The notes below the pieces were generated by a model. The model ran no database searches. It had not been told where the DNA came from and saw only the letters and a list, made by a program, of their open reading frames with translations. This document shows positions 44,135 to 53,654 of a stretch of 64,000 nt of DNA, piece after piece. The stretch is from Microbacteriaceae bacterium. Lineage in GTDB: Bacteria; Actinomycetota; Actinomycetes; Actinomycetales; Microbacteriaceae. Numbering within the stretch: position 1 is the first letter of the stretch; every line of letters starts with the position of its first letter. The stretch lies in assembly GCA_004297935.1 (NCBI GenBank), contig SCRE01000006.1, forward strand, positions 434,001 through 498,000. The letters are read 5' to 3'. The position numbers and the translations under genes were made by a program.

Positions 44135-44674
44135 ATGATGGACCACGTGAACGAGACAACGCGACTCGAAAACGAGTACGGCATAGTGGCATTCTCCTTC
44201 GCGCTGCGAAGGGAGAACCAAGAGCCGAACCCATGCAACGAGCGCCTCGCGGCCAACGTTGAACGAGCAGTGGAACAAGTCCCGGGAACGCCAGCTGTGA
44301 TCGCCCAATGGGAGGTCGCTCGCGCACTGAAACCGCTCCGCGGAACGGTGGACAAGGTTGTCGGCCCAGACGCTGATGACGAGTACCTTGGCAGCGAACA
44401 GGTCTGGGAGGACGCAAAACAAGTGCTCAAGGAACGGGGGATCAATCGTGTTGTGCTGATCGCCCAACCATTCCTTCATCTTTCAAAGGTGGCGCGACTC
44501 GCCCGGAACGACGGCTATGACATCATACGATTCCAAGTCCGCGGCATCGGCTTCGACAATACGAAAGAAAACACACAATGGTGGACGCGGGGTCCTGTTC
44601 GCCTCGCAGCGTACGCCCTCCCCCAAATGCTCGCGGGCATACATGGCGGGAAGCCCGCCAGAGGTCATACCTAA
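44135..44674 (+). CDS. Hypothetical protein, distantly YdcF/DUF218-like
   Basis: A 179-residue soluble protein. The segment VWEDAKQVLKERGINRVVLIAQPFLHLSKVARLARNDGYDI follows the layout of the DUF218/YdcF fold (helix, strand, basic helix), but its characteristic residues are not all present, so this is tentative. It is lower in GC than its neighbours and has two adjacent ATGs (44135, 44138) without a clear ribosome site. It converges with the membrane protein gene at 44684. Possible cargo of the island's outer segment. Confidence 0.5.
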   Translation: MMDHVNETTRLENEYGIVAFSFALRRENQEPNPCNERLAANVERAVEQVPGTPAVIAQWEVARALKPLRGTVDKVVGPDADDEYLGSEQVWEDAKQVLKERGINRVVLIAQPFLHLSKVARLARNDGYDIIRFQVRGIGFDNTKENTQWWTRGPVRLAAYALPQMLAGIHGGKPARGHT

Positions 44675-44683
44675 TCCCCGAGC

Positions 44684-45373
44684 TCAGCTCTTCCCTTGTT
44701 TGAGAATCGGGACGATCTGGTCATAGTCAACGACAACCTTGCTCGCCGCTTTGAGCTGGAACAGAACCCAAACAATCATCCCCAGGAACGCCACCGCGAC
44801 GGCTCCCGTCCAGATACTTGACCACAAGACCCTTGTCGAATCAGGATTCATCGAGATCATTCCGATAAAGAAGATCGCCAGCGAACTTAGCTCAGCGATC
44901 GCATAAAGGCCGGCGGCGCCCAAATAGGACTCGTAGAGCTTTTTCGGACCGTTCCCGCCCACGCCGTATCTCAGGAATGTCTCCCAACGCAGCGGACGCC
45001 TCGGGCTCAAATCCATCAACCCCAAGTGCTGCTCCAGCCCGCGAAGGTATGAACCGACTCGTTCCATTCTTTTGAGCTCACCCGCGTACGACAAGCAAGA
45101 AGCGAACGCGAGACCTGGCATCGCAACCCCGAACAAAGCCACATAGAACCAGAATGTGAGAGGCGACGGCCACGTCGAATGCTTCAGTTCTGTCGAAACG
45201 AAGATCAGCCCAGCTGCAAGGACCGCGCCGAAGATAGCAAGGCTCCACGTGATCGTGGACTGCTGCGACGTTCGAGCGTCGGCCGACTCCTGGCGAAGAG
45301 TCGCGTACTCCGCGAGCAGCCACTCCCACGAATCGTGCTCGGCCTTTTTGGCCTTCCAGCCACCCACCAGCAC
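44684..45373 (-). CDS. Four-helix membrane protein of unknown function
   Basis: A 229-residue protein starting at GTG 45373. A charged N-terminal helix (about 8-42) precedes two transmembrane segments (about 43-65 and 73-97). A cytoplasmic loop with a conserved-looking LRGLEQHLGLMDLSPRRPLRWETFLRYG follows, then two more segments (about 155-177 and 188-211). The arrangement recalls SLATT-type membrane effectors, but I cannot assign it. It is divergent from the PIN-like gene, suggesting the two could form one functional unit. Confidence 0.55.
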   Translation of the reverse strand: MLVGGWKAKKAEHDSWEWLLAEYATLRQESADARTSQQSTITWSLAIFGAVLAAGLIFVSTELKHSTWPSPLTFWFYVALFGVAMPGLAFASCLSYAGELKRMERVGSYLRGLEQHLGLMDLSPRRPLRWETFLRYGVGGNGPKKLYESYLGAAGLYAIAELSSLAIFFIGMISMNPDSTRVLWSSIWTGAVAVAFLGMIVWVLFQLKAASKVVVDYDQIVPILKQGKS

Positions 45374-45658
45374 AGCCCTTTCGATCCCAGCGGGCCAGCG
45401 GTAGCCGCCCTGAGCTGAGGATAGCAGCGAGGTGACGCCTGCTCGCGGCTCAGCCTGCGTAGCTGACTACCCTTTCTCGAGGTGGCGATGGGATATGTGG
45501 CGGGCGTGCCAGTCCAATCTAAGGGAGGGAGATGTGGAGTCGAACTTGCAGCAAAACCTCCGTCCGAACACCTGCTAACAAAGCGGCGCCCGTTTGATGC
45601 TGACGCATGGGACGTAAGGGTCGGGGTCTGTTTGGTCGTCGGTGGGCGATGTAAAGCT

Positions 45659-47101
45659 ATGTCCGTGATCCCGATGCGGACAGATGGACTTCCGAGCTCT
45701 CACTTGGATGGCGCTCTTTACGGTGCCGACAAGGTCAGCCGTGAGCTCGTTGTTGTCGTGGATGCAGACACGGTCGAACCAAATCCGGAGAACGTCGACG
45801 TAGAAGGCCTTCTAGGCGGCCTGCTACTTGAGGACAGTGTCCAATCGTTCCGGTATTCCGATGATGGTCCGCCATCAGGTGCGCCCTTGGTTGGCGGTGA
45901 CTATGAGCCGGACCATCCCGTTGGCTGGGTTGTTCTCAGCGGCGATGAATCAGATTTGATGACTCGCGGTGTGTCTATCTGCGACGGGTCGACGCTTCGT
46001 CGGACGGCGTTGTTCACAGAGATGGCCACAATCGGTGCGCAACTGCTTCCCAATGCGCCGTCGGATCCAACGCAGGCTAGCCGGGACTCTCTCATGGTCG
46101 CGGCCGCGGAAAGCGTTGGTGCCGACATCCTCATCACACGGCGAGACTCTGTTCTCACCAGCGATAACAGATTTGTGCATGGCGTGACCGTGGCCTCACC
46201 ATCAGACGCACTCCCGCTGATCGGGCTGTACCTCCGAGCGCGCGGAGTATTTATTCGTAGCCGCGGCGCTCGAGTTGCGTTTACAGCCACGAAGGCCGGG
46301 TTCTACGAGACAGCCGTGCTCCACTTTGCACCCAGTTTCGTCGACGTAGTACGACACCTTGGGGTCGTTGAGGCTGCAGGCGCCGGTACTGGCCTATTCG
46401 CGAACGGAGTGTCGGCGCTTCGGCGCGCGCGACGCTCCTTCGAGCGACGGGATCGACTGTGGATGCTCTCCAATCAAGCGCACGACACGGGGGTTGCCGA
46501 GGATGCTCTCGCAGAGTTCGAGGTGCTTCTAACGTCGCTTGTTGGCGTCCTCGATCCGTTCGCCAGGATTATCGACGAGGTGCTCGGGCTCCACACCGTC
46601 AACCGTCAGTGGGTGGGCTGGCAGAAGCAGAAGTGGCGGTCCGCCGTGAAGAAGGCCGACACGATCCTCGGCGAGGTGTTCTCCGGTGGGTCAGCGGCCG
46701 GCCAGGTTCTGACTGTTCTCACCGAATTGCGGAACCTGATCCACGCTGAAGGGCTCGACGTCGCGTCATTCGGAGAAGGCCGGCGTAACCAGCGGACCTG
46801 GTTCACGATCCCTCCCGAGACCGCTGCCAGGATACGAGAAGCAACTGGTGGGGTCGATATCGCAGCAGAATGGAGCTTCAAAGTCACCGCGGAAGGGTTT
46901 TGGCTAGCAGAGCCTGGCCAGCTAGTCGACCGGCTGGTGGCAGGAGTGATGGAAGCTCTGGACGTCATCACCAAGCAGCTACAGACGGTACTCGAGAAGC
47001 TCGTACCCGCACCGACAATGCCAAAACCGACGTACAACGTCGAACTCATCGACCAGCACGTCGGCTGGCTGCTTGGATTCAACCGGACCTCGGCCGAATA
47101 A
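45659..47101 (+). CDS. Large hypothetical protein with PIN-like N-terminal half
   Basis: About 480 residues from ATG 45659; the frame is open upstream to 45482 but that part is poor in structure. The first 200 residues show a PIN-like pattern: an early strand with acidic residues (LVVVVDADTVEPN), an acidic-helical middle, then SRDSLMVAAAESVGADILITRRDSVLT and a strand followed by SPSDALPLIGLYLRARG. The C-terminal half is helical with several Trp (VGWQKQKWRSAVKKAD, LTELRNLIHAEGLD). No named family. The setting in a tRNA-linked island next to a membrane protein fits a defence or conflict gene; that is inference. Confidence 0.5.
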   Translation: MSVIPMRTDGLPSSHLDGALYGADKVSRELVVVVDADTVEPNPENVDVEGLLGGLLLEDSVQSFRYSDDGPPSGAPLVGGDYEPDHPVGWVVLSGDESDLMTRGVSICDGSTLRRTALFTEMATIGAQLLPNAPSDPTQASRDSLMVAAAESVGADILITRRDSVLTSDNRFVHGVTVASPSDALPLIGLYLRARGVFIRSRGARVAFTATKAGFYETAVLHFAPSFVDVVRHLGVVEAAGAGTGLFANGVSALRRARRSFERRDRLWMLSNQAHDTGVAEDALAEFEVLLTSLVGVLDPFARIIDEVLGLHTVNRQWVGWQKQKWRSAVKKADTILGEVFSGGSAAGQVLTVLTELRNLIHAEGLDVASFGEGRRNQRTWFTIPPETAARIREATGGVDIAAEWSFKVTAEGFWLAEPGQLVDRLVAGVMEALDVITKQLQTVLEKLVPAPTMPKPTYNVELIDQHVGWLLGFNRTSAE

Positions 47102-47759
47102 GAGCAGGAGCGCCGGGACGTCCTCACCTATACCTATGTCCTGATATGTCCTGATACAGCACATCGGCAGGGCCGCAGCCCGAGCCCCCACAAAAACCCC
47201 ACAACTGCTGTCATCGAGCATTGATCCACGTGATCGAGCAACCGCGAAAATCCGCGGGTTTGACCGTATCTCGAGGCAGCTTTAGGGGGCAGCGTCAGGG
47301 TTCAAACCCCTCCGCCTCCGCCGCTGTCCTGAGTTGCGACATCGTTTACGAATGTGTCGCGGTTCAGGGCTTTTTGTGGGTTTGGGGTGCCTGGTTGGTA
47401 GTCCTTGCTGGCGTCGATTGTCGCGCGTCATACTGTGTGGCAGGGTGGGGCATCGATATTGATGAGAGCGGTGGCGAGATTCCCGGCAGACCCCTCCGGG
47501 CACGACGTTTGGGCTGCCGGAGTGCGTCGATCGGCTGGCGCACTGGAGGCCGCGTGACACAGCTGAGTGAAGCAACGGTGCCGACGCGTGCCAGCTCGCA
47601 ACTGCTGGAGCCCCGCGATCTCGACAGCCGTACTTTTCATTCCGCCGCGCAAGCAACGCACCGAGGAATTGACTACTGGGGCAGTCAAGGGCTGATGCTC
47701 TCACGAGTTCGTTGGACCACCTCCTAGGAACGAGGGGTTGCGTGATTGACTGATTTAGC
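47102..47759. other. Junction region with tRNA and IS debris
   Basis: About 660 bases without a supportable gene. It contains the tRNA 3'-end remnant (47297-47321) and, 20 bases on, TGCGACATCGTTTACGAATG, similar to the IS-end repeats at 43742. It marks the right edge of the island before the catabolic cluster. Confidence 0.5.
47297..47321 (+). repeat. tRNA-Ser-like 3' end, diverged copy D
   Basis: 25 bases matching the T-arm and acceptor 3' strand of copies A-C at 23 positions (AGGGTTCAAACCCCTCCGCC against AGGGTTCAAATCCCTCCGTC). It may be an older attachment site or derive from another tRNA. Confidence 0.5.
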
Positions 47760-49013
47760 TCACGCTCCGATAGGTCGAGCGAGTGGAAGCCCGCCGAATT
47801 CCTCGTCGATGCGGAGCAGCTCGTTCCACTTCGCGGTGCGCTCGCCTCGCGTGATGGAGCCGACCTTGACCACGTCGGCGCACCATCCGGTCGCGAGGTG
47901 TGAGACCGAGACATCCTCGGTCTCGCCGGAACGAGCTGAGACGATCACGGCGATCCCCGCCGCGCGAGCGGCCGTGACGGCATCCGCTGCCCGGGTGACC
48001 GTTCCTGCCTGATTCACCTTGATCAGCGCTGCTCCAATCTGGCCGTCGGCTGCAGCGCGAGCCACTCGCGACGAGTCCGTCACGAGAAAGTCGTCTCCGA
48101 CCACGACGGCTCCCAGCCGCTGAACGGCGAGGGCCATGCCGGCAGGGTCGTCCTCGCTCGCCGGGTCCTCGATCGAGGTGATCGGGAACTCGTCGCAGAG
48201 TCGACCGAGCTCGTCGATCCACTCCGCCGTGTCGAAGAGGTGGCCGCCGACGCGATACCCATCCGCGGACGCGAACTGGGTCGCCGCGATGTCGAGGGCG
48301 ATGGCGATATCCGCCCCTGGGCGGTAACCGGCCAGCTCGATGCCCTCGGTGACGATCTCGAGCGCGTCTCGCGTGTCGACGACTTCCGGCCAATGGCCAC
48401 CCTCGTCGGCGACGCCTCGGGGTACGCCGCGCCGTCGCAGGATGTCGCCGACGGCGAGATAGGTCTCTGCGACATCGGTGAGCGCCTGACCGATCGTCTG
48501 AGCTGCCACCGGGTAGGCCATGAAGTCCTGCACGGCGACGCGATGTGCCGCGTGGGCGCCACCGCCCATGATCTGGATCTGCGGGCGGGGGATGTACTCG
48601 ATGCGTGAGGCGAGGTCGACGCAGAGCATGTTTCCAGCCGATGCGGCGGCCGCGTGCGCCACGGCCAGGGAGACCGCGGTGGTGGTGTTGCCCCCGATGT
48701 GAGAGCGTTGCGGATCGAGGTCGAGTTCATCGAGGATCGCGTCGACGGCGGCTTGATCGGCGACGTCGAGACCCGTGAGCGCGGGGGAGACTAGATCGTG
48801 CACGCGAGCGACGGCGGAGCGGACGCCTCGCCCGCGCAGCCGACCGGTGCCGTCTCGGAGTTCGACCGCCTCGCGGCGTCCTGTCGACGCGCCGGCTGGC
48901 GCGATGCCTCGCCCGACGCTGCCGCACGCCGTGCGGATCTCGGCCTCGATGGTCGGCAGGCCACGTGAGTCCCAGACTTCTCGAGCGCGGACGGACACGA
49001 TTGCATCGGACAT
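47760..49013 (-). CDS. Divergent enolase paralogue
   Basis: Enolases dehydrate 2-phosphoglycerate to phosphoenolpyruvate. This 417-residue protein keeps the fold throughout: AREVWDSRGLPTIEAE, GASTGRREAVEL, GGGAHAAHRVAVQDFM, VADEGG, ALDIAATQF, ITSIEDPASEDD, VVGDDFLVTD and LIKVNQAGT. The metal ligands (Asp, Glu, Asp), the base Lys in KVNQ, and the phosphate-binding Arg-Ser in ARSGETED are present. Two active-site positions differ: the usual SHRSGETED is SARSGETED (His to Ala) and the usual QEFM is QDFM (Glu to Asp). It ends a catabolic operon, so it probably acts on a related phosphorylated acid. Confidence 0.85.
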   Translation of the reverse strand: MSDAIVSVRAREVWDSRGLPTIEAEIRTACGSVGRGIAPAGASTGRREAVELRDGTGRLRGRGVRSAVARVHDLVSPALTGLDVADQAAVDAILDELDLDPQRSHIGGNTTTAVSLAVAHAAAASAGNMLCVDLASRIEYIPRPQIQIMGGGAHAAHRVAVQDFMAYPVAAQTIGQALTDVAETYLAVGDILRRRGVPRGVADEGGHWPEVVDTRDALEIVTEGIELAGYRPGADIAIALDIAATQFASADGYRVGGHLFDTAEWIDELGRLCDEFPITSIEDPASEDDPAGMALAVQRLGAVVVGDDFLVTDSSRVARAAADGQIGAALIKVNQAGTVTRAADAVTAARAAGIAVIVSARSGETEDVSVSHLATGWCADVVKVGSITRGERTAKWNELLRIDEEFGGLPLARPIGA

Positions 49014-49027
49014 TCGAGTTGTACCCC

Positions 49028-50011
49028 TTAGGCGGTCATCGGATGATGGAGTGGAGCGGCACCCTGGAGCACGTCCACGACGTGGTCGCGCACGCGCTTA
49101 CGCGCATCGTCGTCGAGATACTCCACCGGCGAGGCTCCGGCGACGCGCGCGAGGAGCAGGCCGGGCAGGATCCGCGAGATGCGTTGATCGACCGCACTCG
49201 ACTGCTCCCAGTCGACTTCCCTGAGATAGGCGGCCCGGAACGCACTTCCCGCGTCGATCAGGGCGTCGGCGAGCGCCGGCATGTGCTCGGCCTTGAGCCA
49301 CAGGTGTGACAAGCAGAAAGCCGCGTCGAACGCTGGGTCCGACCACGTCGCGCACTCCGCGTCGAGGATCACCGGGGACACCGGGCCTTGAAGGATGTTC
49401 TTCGGGCTGAGATCACCGTGGATGACGGCCTTTCCCGGCGCCTCCAGCAGCCCGATGATCTGCTCGATCTGCGCCGCGACTTCCGGCACTGCGGCAGCGC
49501 TCCGCCGCAGGTACGGCTCGATGCGGAGATCCTCGAACATGGACTGGTTGTCGAAAGCAGCAGCGGCCGTCACATCCACAGCGCTCGCCGCGTGCAACCG
49601 TGCGATCGATCGCCCCACAGCGGCGGCGAACTCGGCATCGACGTCTCCCGCGAGCAGCAGTGACTTCCAATTCGCATAACGATCGGGGGAGAGGTACTCC
49701 AGGGCGATCGCGAAAGTGTCCGGGTCGAAGGCGATCACCTCGGGCACGACTCCGGGGATGACCCTCGCGGCAAAGCGAAGCCATCTTGCTTCCGCGGCGC
49801 TCCGCGTCAGGGGTGCCTCCCACCGCGTTGTCACGCGCAACAGAGGCAGGGGCTGCTTGAGGACCAGCATCCTCTTCCCGATATGCACGAGGCGGATGTC
49901 GGAGGATACGCCGCCGGTCAGCGACTCGATGACGATGCGCTCGCTGTCTGCGATCAAGCCCATTCGGGCGAGGATCTCTTCGGGCGGGTCTACCGGACCG
50001 TTGCACGTCAT
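49028..50011 (-). CDS. APH-fold small-molecule kinase
   Basis: A 327-residue phosphotransferase of the aminoglycoside/choline kinase fold. Motifs: LTGGVSSDIRLVHIGKRMLVLKQ (nucleotide loop with the ATP-binding Lys), the catalytic Brenner motif VIHGDLSPKNIL and the metal Asp in VILDAECATWSDPAFD. Members phosphorylate sugars, methylthioribose, amino alcohols or antibiotics. The genomic setting between UxuA-like and enolase-like genes suggests a sugar acid or its cleavage product. The ATG at 50011 overlaps the preceding stop (ATGA). Confidence 0.83.
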   Translation of the reverse strand: MTCNGPVDPPEEILARMGLIADSERIVIESLTGGVSSDIRLVHIGKRMLVLKQPLPLLRVTTRWEAPLTRSAAEARWLRFAARVIPGVVPEVIAFDPDTFAIALEYLSPDRYANWKSLLLAGDVDAEFAAAVGRSIARLHAASAVDVTAAAAFDNQSMFEDLRIEPYLRRSAAAVPEVAAQIEQIIGLLEAPGKAVIHGDLSPKNILQGPVSPVILDAECATWSDPAFDAAFCLSHLWLKAEHMPALADALIDAGSAFRAAYLREVDWEQSSAVDQRISRILPGLLLARVAGASPVEYLDDDARKRVRDHVVDVLQGAAPLHHPMTA

Positions 50012-51060
50012 CGCCGTGCTGCGGGGTGGCCGTATGCCGCGTGCTCCAGCCCCCGGATGTAGCCGATTGCGAATAGTCGTCCCAGCATCTCGTAGCCCGG
50101 TGCGCTGTTGGATTCGCCCTCCAGCGTGGGCACGTGGTCGGGACGCATGGCCCCCTCGAACCCGATGTCGTGGTAGGCACGCAAGCACTCCGCCATGTCG
50201 GTCTGACCGGCGTCGTGGAATGTCTCGCGGAAGTTGTCCACGGTGCCTTTCACGTCGCGGAAGTGGACGAAGGGGATCTTTCCGACGCCGAATTGACGGA
50301 TGACGTCGGGGATCGACGTGTTACCCGAGACGATCTCCGGCATGAGTGCGAAGTTCCCCTGGCAGAACGTGACCCCGTTGTACTCGGAGGGGACGGTGTC
50401 GAGCATCCGCCGGTAGCTCTCGACGGAACTCATGATCCGGGGCACGCCCCGGTCGATCTGCTGCGGCGGGTCATCGGGGTGCAGGGCGAGACGGACACCG
50501 GCCGCTTCCGCTTCGGGGACGACCGCCTTCAGGAAGTACTCGAGTGCGCTCCACATGTCGGCGTCGGTGACCTCGCCGGGTTCGAGGAGCGCCGGACCTG
50601 CCTGGGCTACGGATCGGTCGTATCCGGTCACGAGCGCGCCGCCCCGGTCCTCGAGGCTCACGTCCGTGCGTCCCCAGCTGCTCAGCGCCATCCAGTTGTA
50701 GGCCAGCGTCGGGATGCCGAGGGAGCCGAGGGCATGGATCTGCTCGACGAAGTGCTCGATCTGCCGGTCGCGGCCGGGTCGACCGAGGCGGATGTCGTCC
50801 ATGGGTGCGGTGTCCTCGGTGGCAATGAGGGTGAAGCCCCATTGCTCGTAGAGTTCCTTGTTGTGGCGGATTGCCTCGATGCTCCACGGGACCTCTTCGC
50901 GCGCATCCGGCGTCCAGCCGGCGCTTCCTACCGAGGCGAACATGCGCTGATCCTGTTCGGCCCCGTTGAGGATGCCGACGACGTTGTCCACACCGGCCTG
51001 TTTGATCAGCTTCCAGGAGGAAGCTGGGCGGGGAGGGAGGAATTCACTGAGTTGGATCAC
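50008..51060 (-). CDS. Mannonate dehydratase-like (UxuA family) sugar-acid dehydratase
   Basis: UxuA removes water from D-mannonate to give 2-keto-3-deoxygluconate. The 350-residue protein matches the family along its length: start VIQLSEFLPPRPASSWKLIKQ, then ALHPDDPPQQIDRGVPRIMSS (metal His), NGVTFCQGN (metal Cys), PFVHFRDVKG (metal His), HDAGQTDM and GFEGAMRPDHVP. GTG at 51060 is chosen because family similarity starts there. The stereochemistry of the substrate cannot be read from sequence; neighbouring lactonase and SDR genes support a sugar-acid pathway. Confidence 0.87.
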   Translation of the reverse strand: MIQLSEFLPPRPASSWKLIKQAGVDNVVGILNGAEQDQRMFASVGSAGWTPDAREEVPWSIEAIRHNKELYEQWGFTLIATEDTAPMDDIRLGRPGRDRQIEHFVEQIHALGSLGIPTLAYNWMALSSWGRTDVSLEDRGGALVTGYDRSVAQAGPALLEPGEVTDADMWSALEYFLKAVVPEAEAAGVRLALHPDDPPQQIDRGVPRIMSSVESYRRMLDTVPSEYNGVTFCQGNFALMPEIVSGNTSIPDVIRQFGVGKIPFVHFRDVKGTVDNFRETFHDAGQTDMAECLRAYHDIGFEGAMRPDHVPTLEGESNSAPGYEMLGRLFAIGYIRGLEHAAYGHPAARR

Positions 51061-51098
51061 GGTGGCGTGCCTTTCTGAGGGTATGCGACGTTGTGCGG

Positions 51099-51908
51099 TT
51101 ACGGCTTTTCGGGGAGTGCTGCCGGAGTGCGGGCAAGCAGCCCGCCGTCCACGCGGATCTCGGCACCGGTCACGAAGGTCGCGTCGCTGCTGGCCAGGAA
51201 CGAACAGACCGCACCGACCTCGGTGGCACTGCCCACGCGTCCGAGCGCATGCATCCGCCCCCACTCCGCGATGACGTTCTGCATCCCCGCATCCGTCCCA
51301 TCCGACCACTCCCGCGCCGAAGTGCGGAGCATGGGGGTGTCGATGGAGCCGGGCAGGATCGCATTCACCCTGACGCCGTAAGCGGCCTCGTCGACGGCGA
51401 GTGCCCGCGTCATGGCGTTGAGTGCGCCCTTCGTCGAGGTGTAGCCGACGACGTTGTTCTGGGTGGCGATGGCCTGAACTGACGAGATGATCGTGATGGT
51501 CCCGGTGTTGGCGCGGATCGGCTCGATCATCGCATGGATCGCAAGGAACACGCCGCGGACGTTCACCGCGAAGACCCGGTCGAAACCTGCGGGCGTCGTT
51601 GTCACAGCGTCGCCGTAGGTCTGGATGCCGGCCGAGGTGACTAGGTGGTCGATGCGACCGAAGTTGTCCAACGCGGCCGCGAGGATCCTGTGGTGGGTTT
51701 GCTCGTCGGACACGTCTCCCGTGACCCCGCAGGCGGCGCCCCCCGTGGCTCGGATCTCGTCGACCGTACGGTCGACGGCGGATGGTGTCAATCCGTGGAT
51801 GACGACGTTCGCGCCTTCGGTGGCGAAGACCTCTGCAGCTCCGCGCCCGATGCCGGCGGAACCGCCGGTGATGACCACGACCTTTCCCTCATGTCTGCGC
51901 TGCGTCAT
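51099..51908 (-). CDS. Short-chain dehydrogenase/reductase
   Basis: A 269-residue NAD(P)-dependent oxidoreductase. Motifs: VVVITGGSAGIGRGAAEVF (cofactor loop), the NAG-like segment LVTSAGIQ, catalytic Ser in ITIISSVQA, and YTSTKGALNAM (Tyr-x-x-x-Lys). The C-terminus VDGGLLARTP follows the classical SDR pattern. It probably oxidises the sugar or a 2-keto-3-deoxy acid intermediate. Start ATG 51908. Confidence 0.88.
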   Translation of the reverse strand: MTQRRHEGKVVVITGGSAGIGRGAAEVFATEGANVVIHGLTPSAVDRTVDEIRATGGAACGVTGDVSDEQTHHRILAAALDNFGRIDHLVTSAGIQTYGDAVTTTPAGFDRVFAVNVRGVFLAIHAMIEPIRANTGTITIISSVQAIATQNNVVGYTSTKGALNAMTRALAVDEAAYGVRVNAILPGSIDTPMLRTSAREWSDGTDAGMQNVIAEWGRMHALGRVGSATEVGAVCSFLASSDATFVTGAEIRVDGGLLARTPAALPEKP

Positions 51909-51934
51909 TACCTGCTCTCTTTCTCGTTCATCGA

Positions 51935-52597
51935 TCACAACACGCCGTGGCGGGCGAACGCCTCCGTCGCCGACATCCCCGCGTCGATCGCGTCGCGTAC
52001 GACGTTCTCCGTTGCCGCCTTGGCCAGTGCCGCCTCGATCACCTCGTCTTCGACGTCCTGTGGGATCACCAGGACGCCGTCGAGGTCGCCAAAGATGAGA
52101 TCGCCGGGAGTCACGCGCACGCCGTCGATCTCGATCGGCACCCTGTAGTCTCGCACGACCGTCCGCACCGAGGAGTCCTGGGCGTAGCCGCCCCAGCTGA
52201 ACACCGGGAAGTCCCGAGCGAGCACCTGCTTCGTGTCCCGGTGGTAACCGTCCACGACGGCACCGACCGCGCCGCGCTGCTGCGCTGTCGCCGTGAGGAT
52301 CTCGCCCCACATGGCCACCGGCTGGACGATACGCGTGCTGAGGTAGACCTCGCCGGGCTCGAGCTGATCCAGCGCCTCCGTGAGCAGCCCGAACGGCTTG
52401 CTCTGCACTCCGTAGACATCAGTGACGATGGCTGGCATCGCCCGCCCCGCCAGCTGCATCTGCTGCAGCATGGGGCGGACCTTGGGCGGAAGGAACTGGT
52501 GAGTGCGACCCAGCCCATCCAGGATGTCGCCTACGACCGGTGTGTACAACCGCGATTTCATCAGCGCGAAGGTTTCCGCATCGCTACGTGTCGTCAT
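51935..52597 (-). CDS. RraA-family protein (HMG/CHA aldolase-like)
   Basis: A 220-residue protein of the RraA/class II pyruvate aldolase family, whose enzymes cleave 4-hydroxy-4-carboxy-2-oxoacids or decarboxylate oxaloacetate. Typical features: [17 protein letters not shown] near the start, [28 protein letters not shown] with the substrate-binding Arg-Asp, and [21 protein letters not shown]. RNase E inhibition (the original RraA role) is unlikely in this setting. It may perform the final carbon-carbon cleavage. Confidence 0.85.
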   Translation of the reverse strand: MTTRSDAETFALMKSRLYTPVVGDILDGLGRTHQFLPPKVRPMLQQMQLAGRAMPAIVTDVYGVQSKPFGLLTEALDQLEPGEVYLSTRIVQPVAMWGEILTATAQQRGAVGAVVDGYHRDTKQVLARDFPVFSWGGYAQDSSVRTVVRDYRVPIEIDGVRVTPGDLIFGDLDGVLVIPQDVEDEVIEAALAKAATENVVRDAIDAGMSATEAFARHGVL

Positions 52598-52634
52598 GCT
52601 CTTGGTCCTCCATCGTCGTTCTCTTGCGGACCAC

Positions 52635-53654
52635 TCACGCGCTCGCGGCGCGCCGGTTGCGCCAGACGTTGATGATCACAGCGACCAGCACCACGGCGCC
52701 TTGGATGACTGCTTGCGCGTATGGATTGACGTTCAGCAAGACCATGCCGTTCAGGATGGCGGCCATGAAGATGACACCCATGATGGTGCCAATGACTGTT
52801 CCTTTGCCGCCCGCCAGTGCGGTGCCGCCGATGATGGTGGCTGCGATGGCCTGGAACTCGAGACCCACGGCGATAGTGCTATTCCCCGACGCAAGCTGTG
52901 CGCTCTGGAGGAGCCCGGCGATCGCCGCGGCCAGTGCAGAGATCATCATGACGGCGATCTTCACGCGCTTCACCGGGATGCCCGATAGGGTGGCCGCCTT
53001 TGAATTACCGCCGACCGCATAGATGGACCGCCCGAAAACCGTGCGCTGGGCGATGACTGCGACGATGAGGGCTACTGCCACGAGGTAGATCGCTGCCACC
53101 GGGATCCCCAAGACCTGACCAGAGCCCCAATAGAAGAAGTCACCGGGGTTCAGTGGCAGGGGGAAGTTGTTCGTGATGAGTTGGGCCAGGCCACGCAGGC
53201 TCAGGTAGAGCGCCAGTGTGGAGATGAAGGTCGGCACTCCGAAGTAGGTGCGCATGACCCCGGTGAATGCGCCGATCACGAGTGCGATGAGGACGACCAG
53301 GATGACGGCGATCACCATCGGCATGTGCTGCTGTGCAACGAAGACGCCAAGCAGTGAGGAGGAGAGCGCTGCCAGCGAACCGACCGAGATGTCGATCTCA
53401 CCCGAGACGATGACGAGCGTCATTGCGAACGCAACGATTCCGAAGAATGCCGCATTCTGGAGAATCGCCAGTTGGTTGGAAGCGGTGAGGAAGATGGGGG
53501 AGGCGAACGAGAGCACGATGTAGAGCAGGATCAGGACCACCAGCAACCCGAGGCTCTGCCAGCCCAGCATCTTCTTGACGGCGCGCTGCCAGGCAGGGAC
53601 CTTCACGGGTGCACGCTGCGGGGCCGCGACCGCTTCGGATTTTGATTCAATCAC
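52635..53654 (-). CDS. ABC importer permease (RbsC-like), second system
   Basis: A 339-residue membrane protein with about ten transmembrane segments and the CUT2 signatures [18 protein letters not shown] and [16 protein letters not shown]. The N-terminal 25 residues are cytoplasmic and basic. ATG 53654 overlaps the ATPase stop by eight bases. It forms the importer with the two genes upstream; cargo is probably the sugar or sugar acid degraded by this cluster. Confidence 0.93.
   Translation of the reverse strand: MIESKSEAVAAPQRAPVKVPAWQRAVKKMLGWQSLGLLVVLILLYIVLSFASPIFLTASNQLAILQNAAFFGIVAFAMTLVIVSGEIDISVGSLAALSSSLLGVFVAQQHMPMVIAVILVVLIALVIGAFTGVMRTYFGVPTFISTLALYLSLRGLAQLITNNFPLPLNPGDFFYWGSGQVLGIPVAAIYLVAVALIVAVIAQRTVFGRSIYAVGGNSKAATLSGIPVKRVKIAVMMISALAAAIAGLLQSAQLASGNSTIAVGLEFQAIAATIIGGTALAGGKGTVIGTIMGVIFMAAILNGMVLLNVNPYAQAVIQGAVVLVAVIINVWRNRRAASA

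Noticed and set aside
47221-47727. 168-codon plus-strand frame
   Set aside because: Crosses the tRNA remnant and IS debris, with no family signal or consistent composition.
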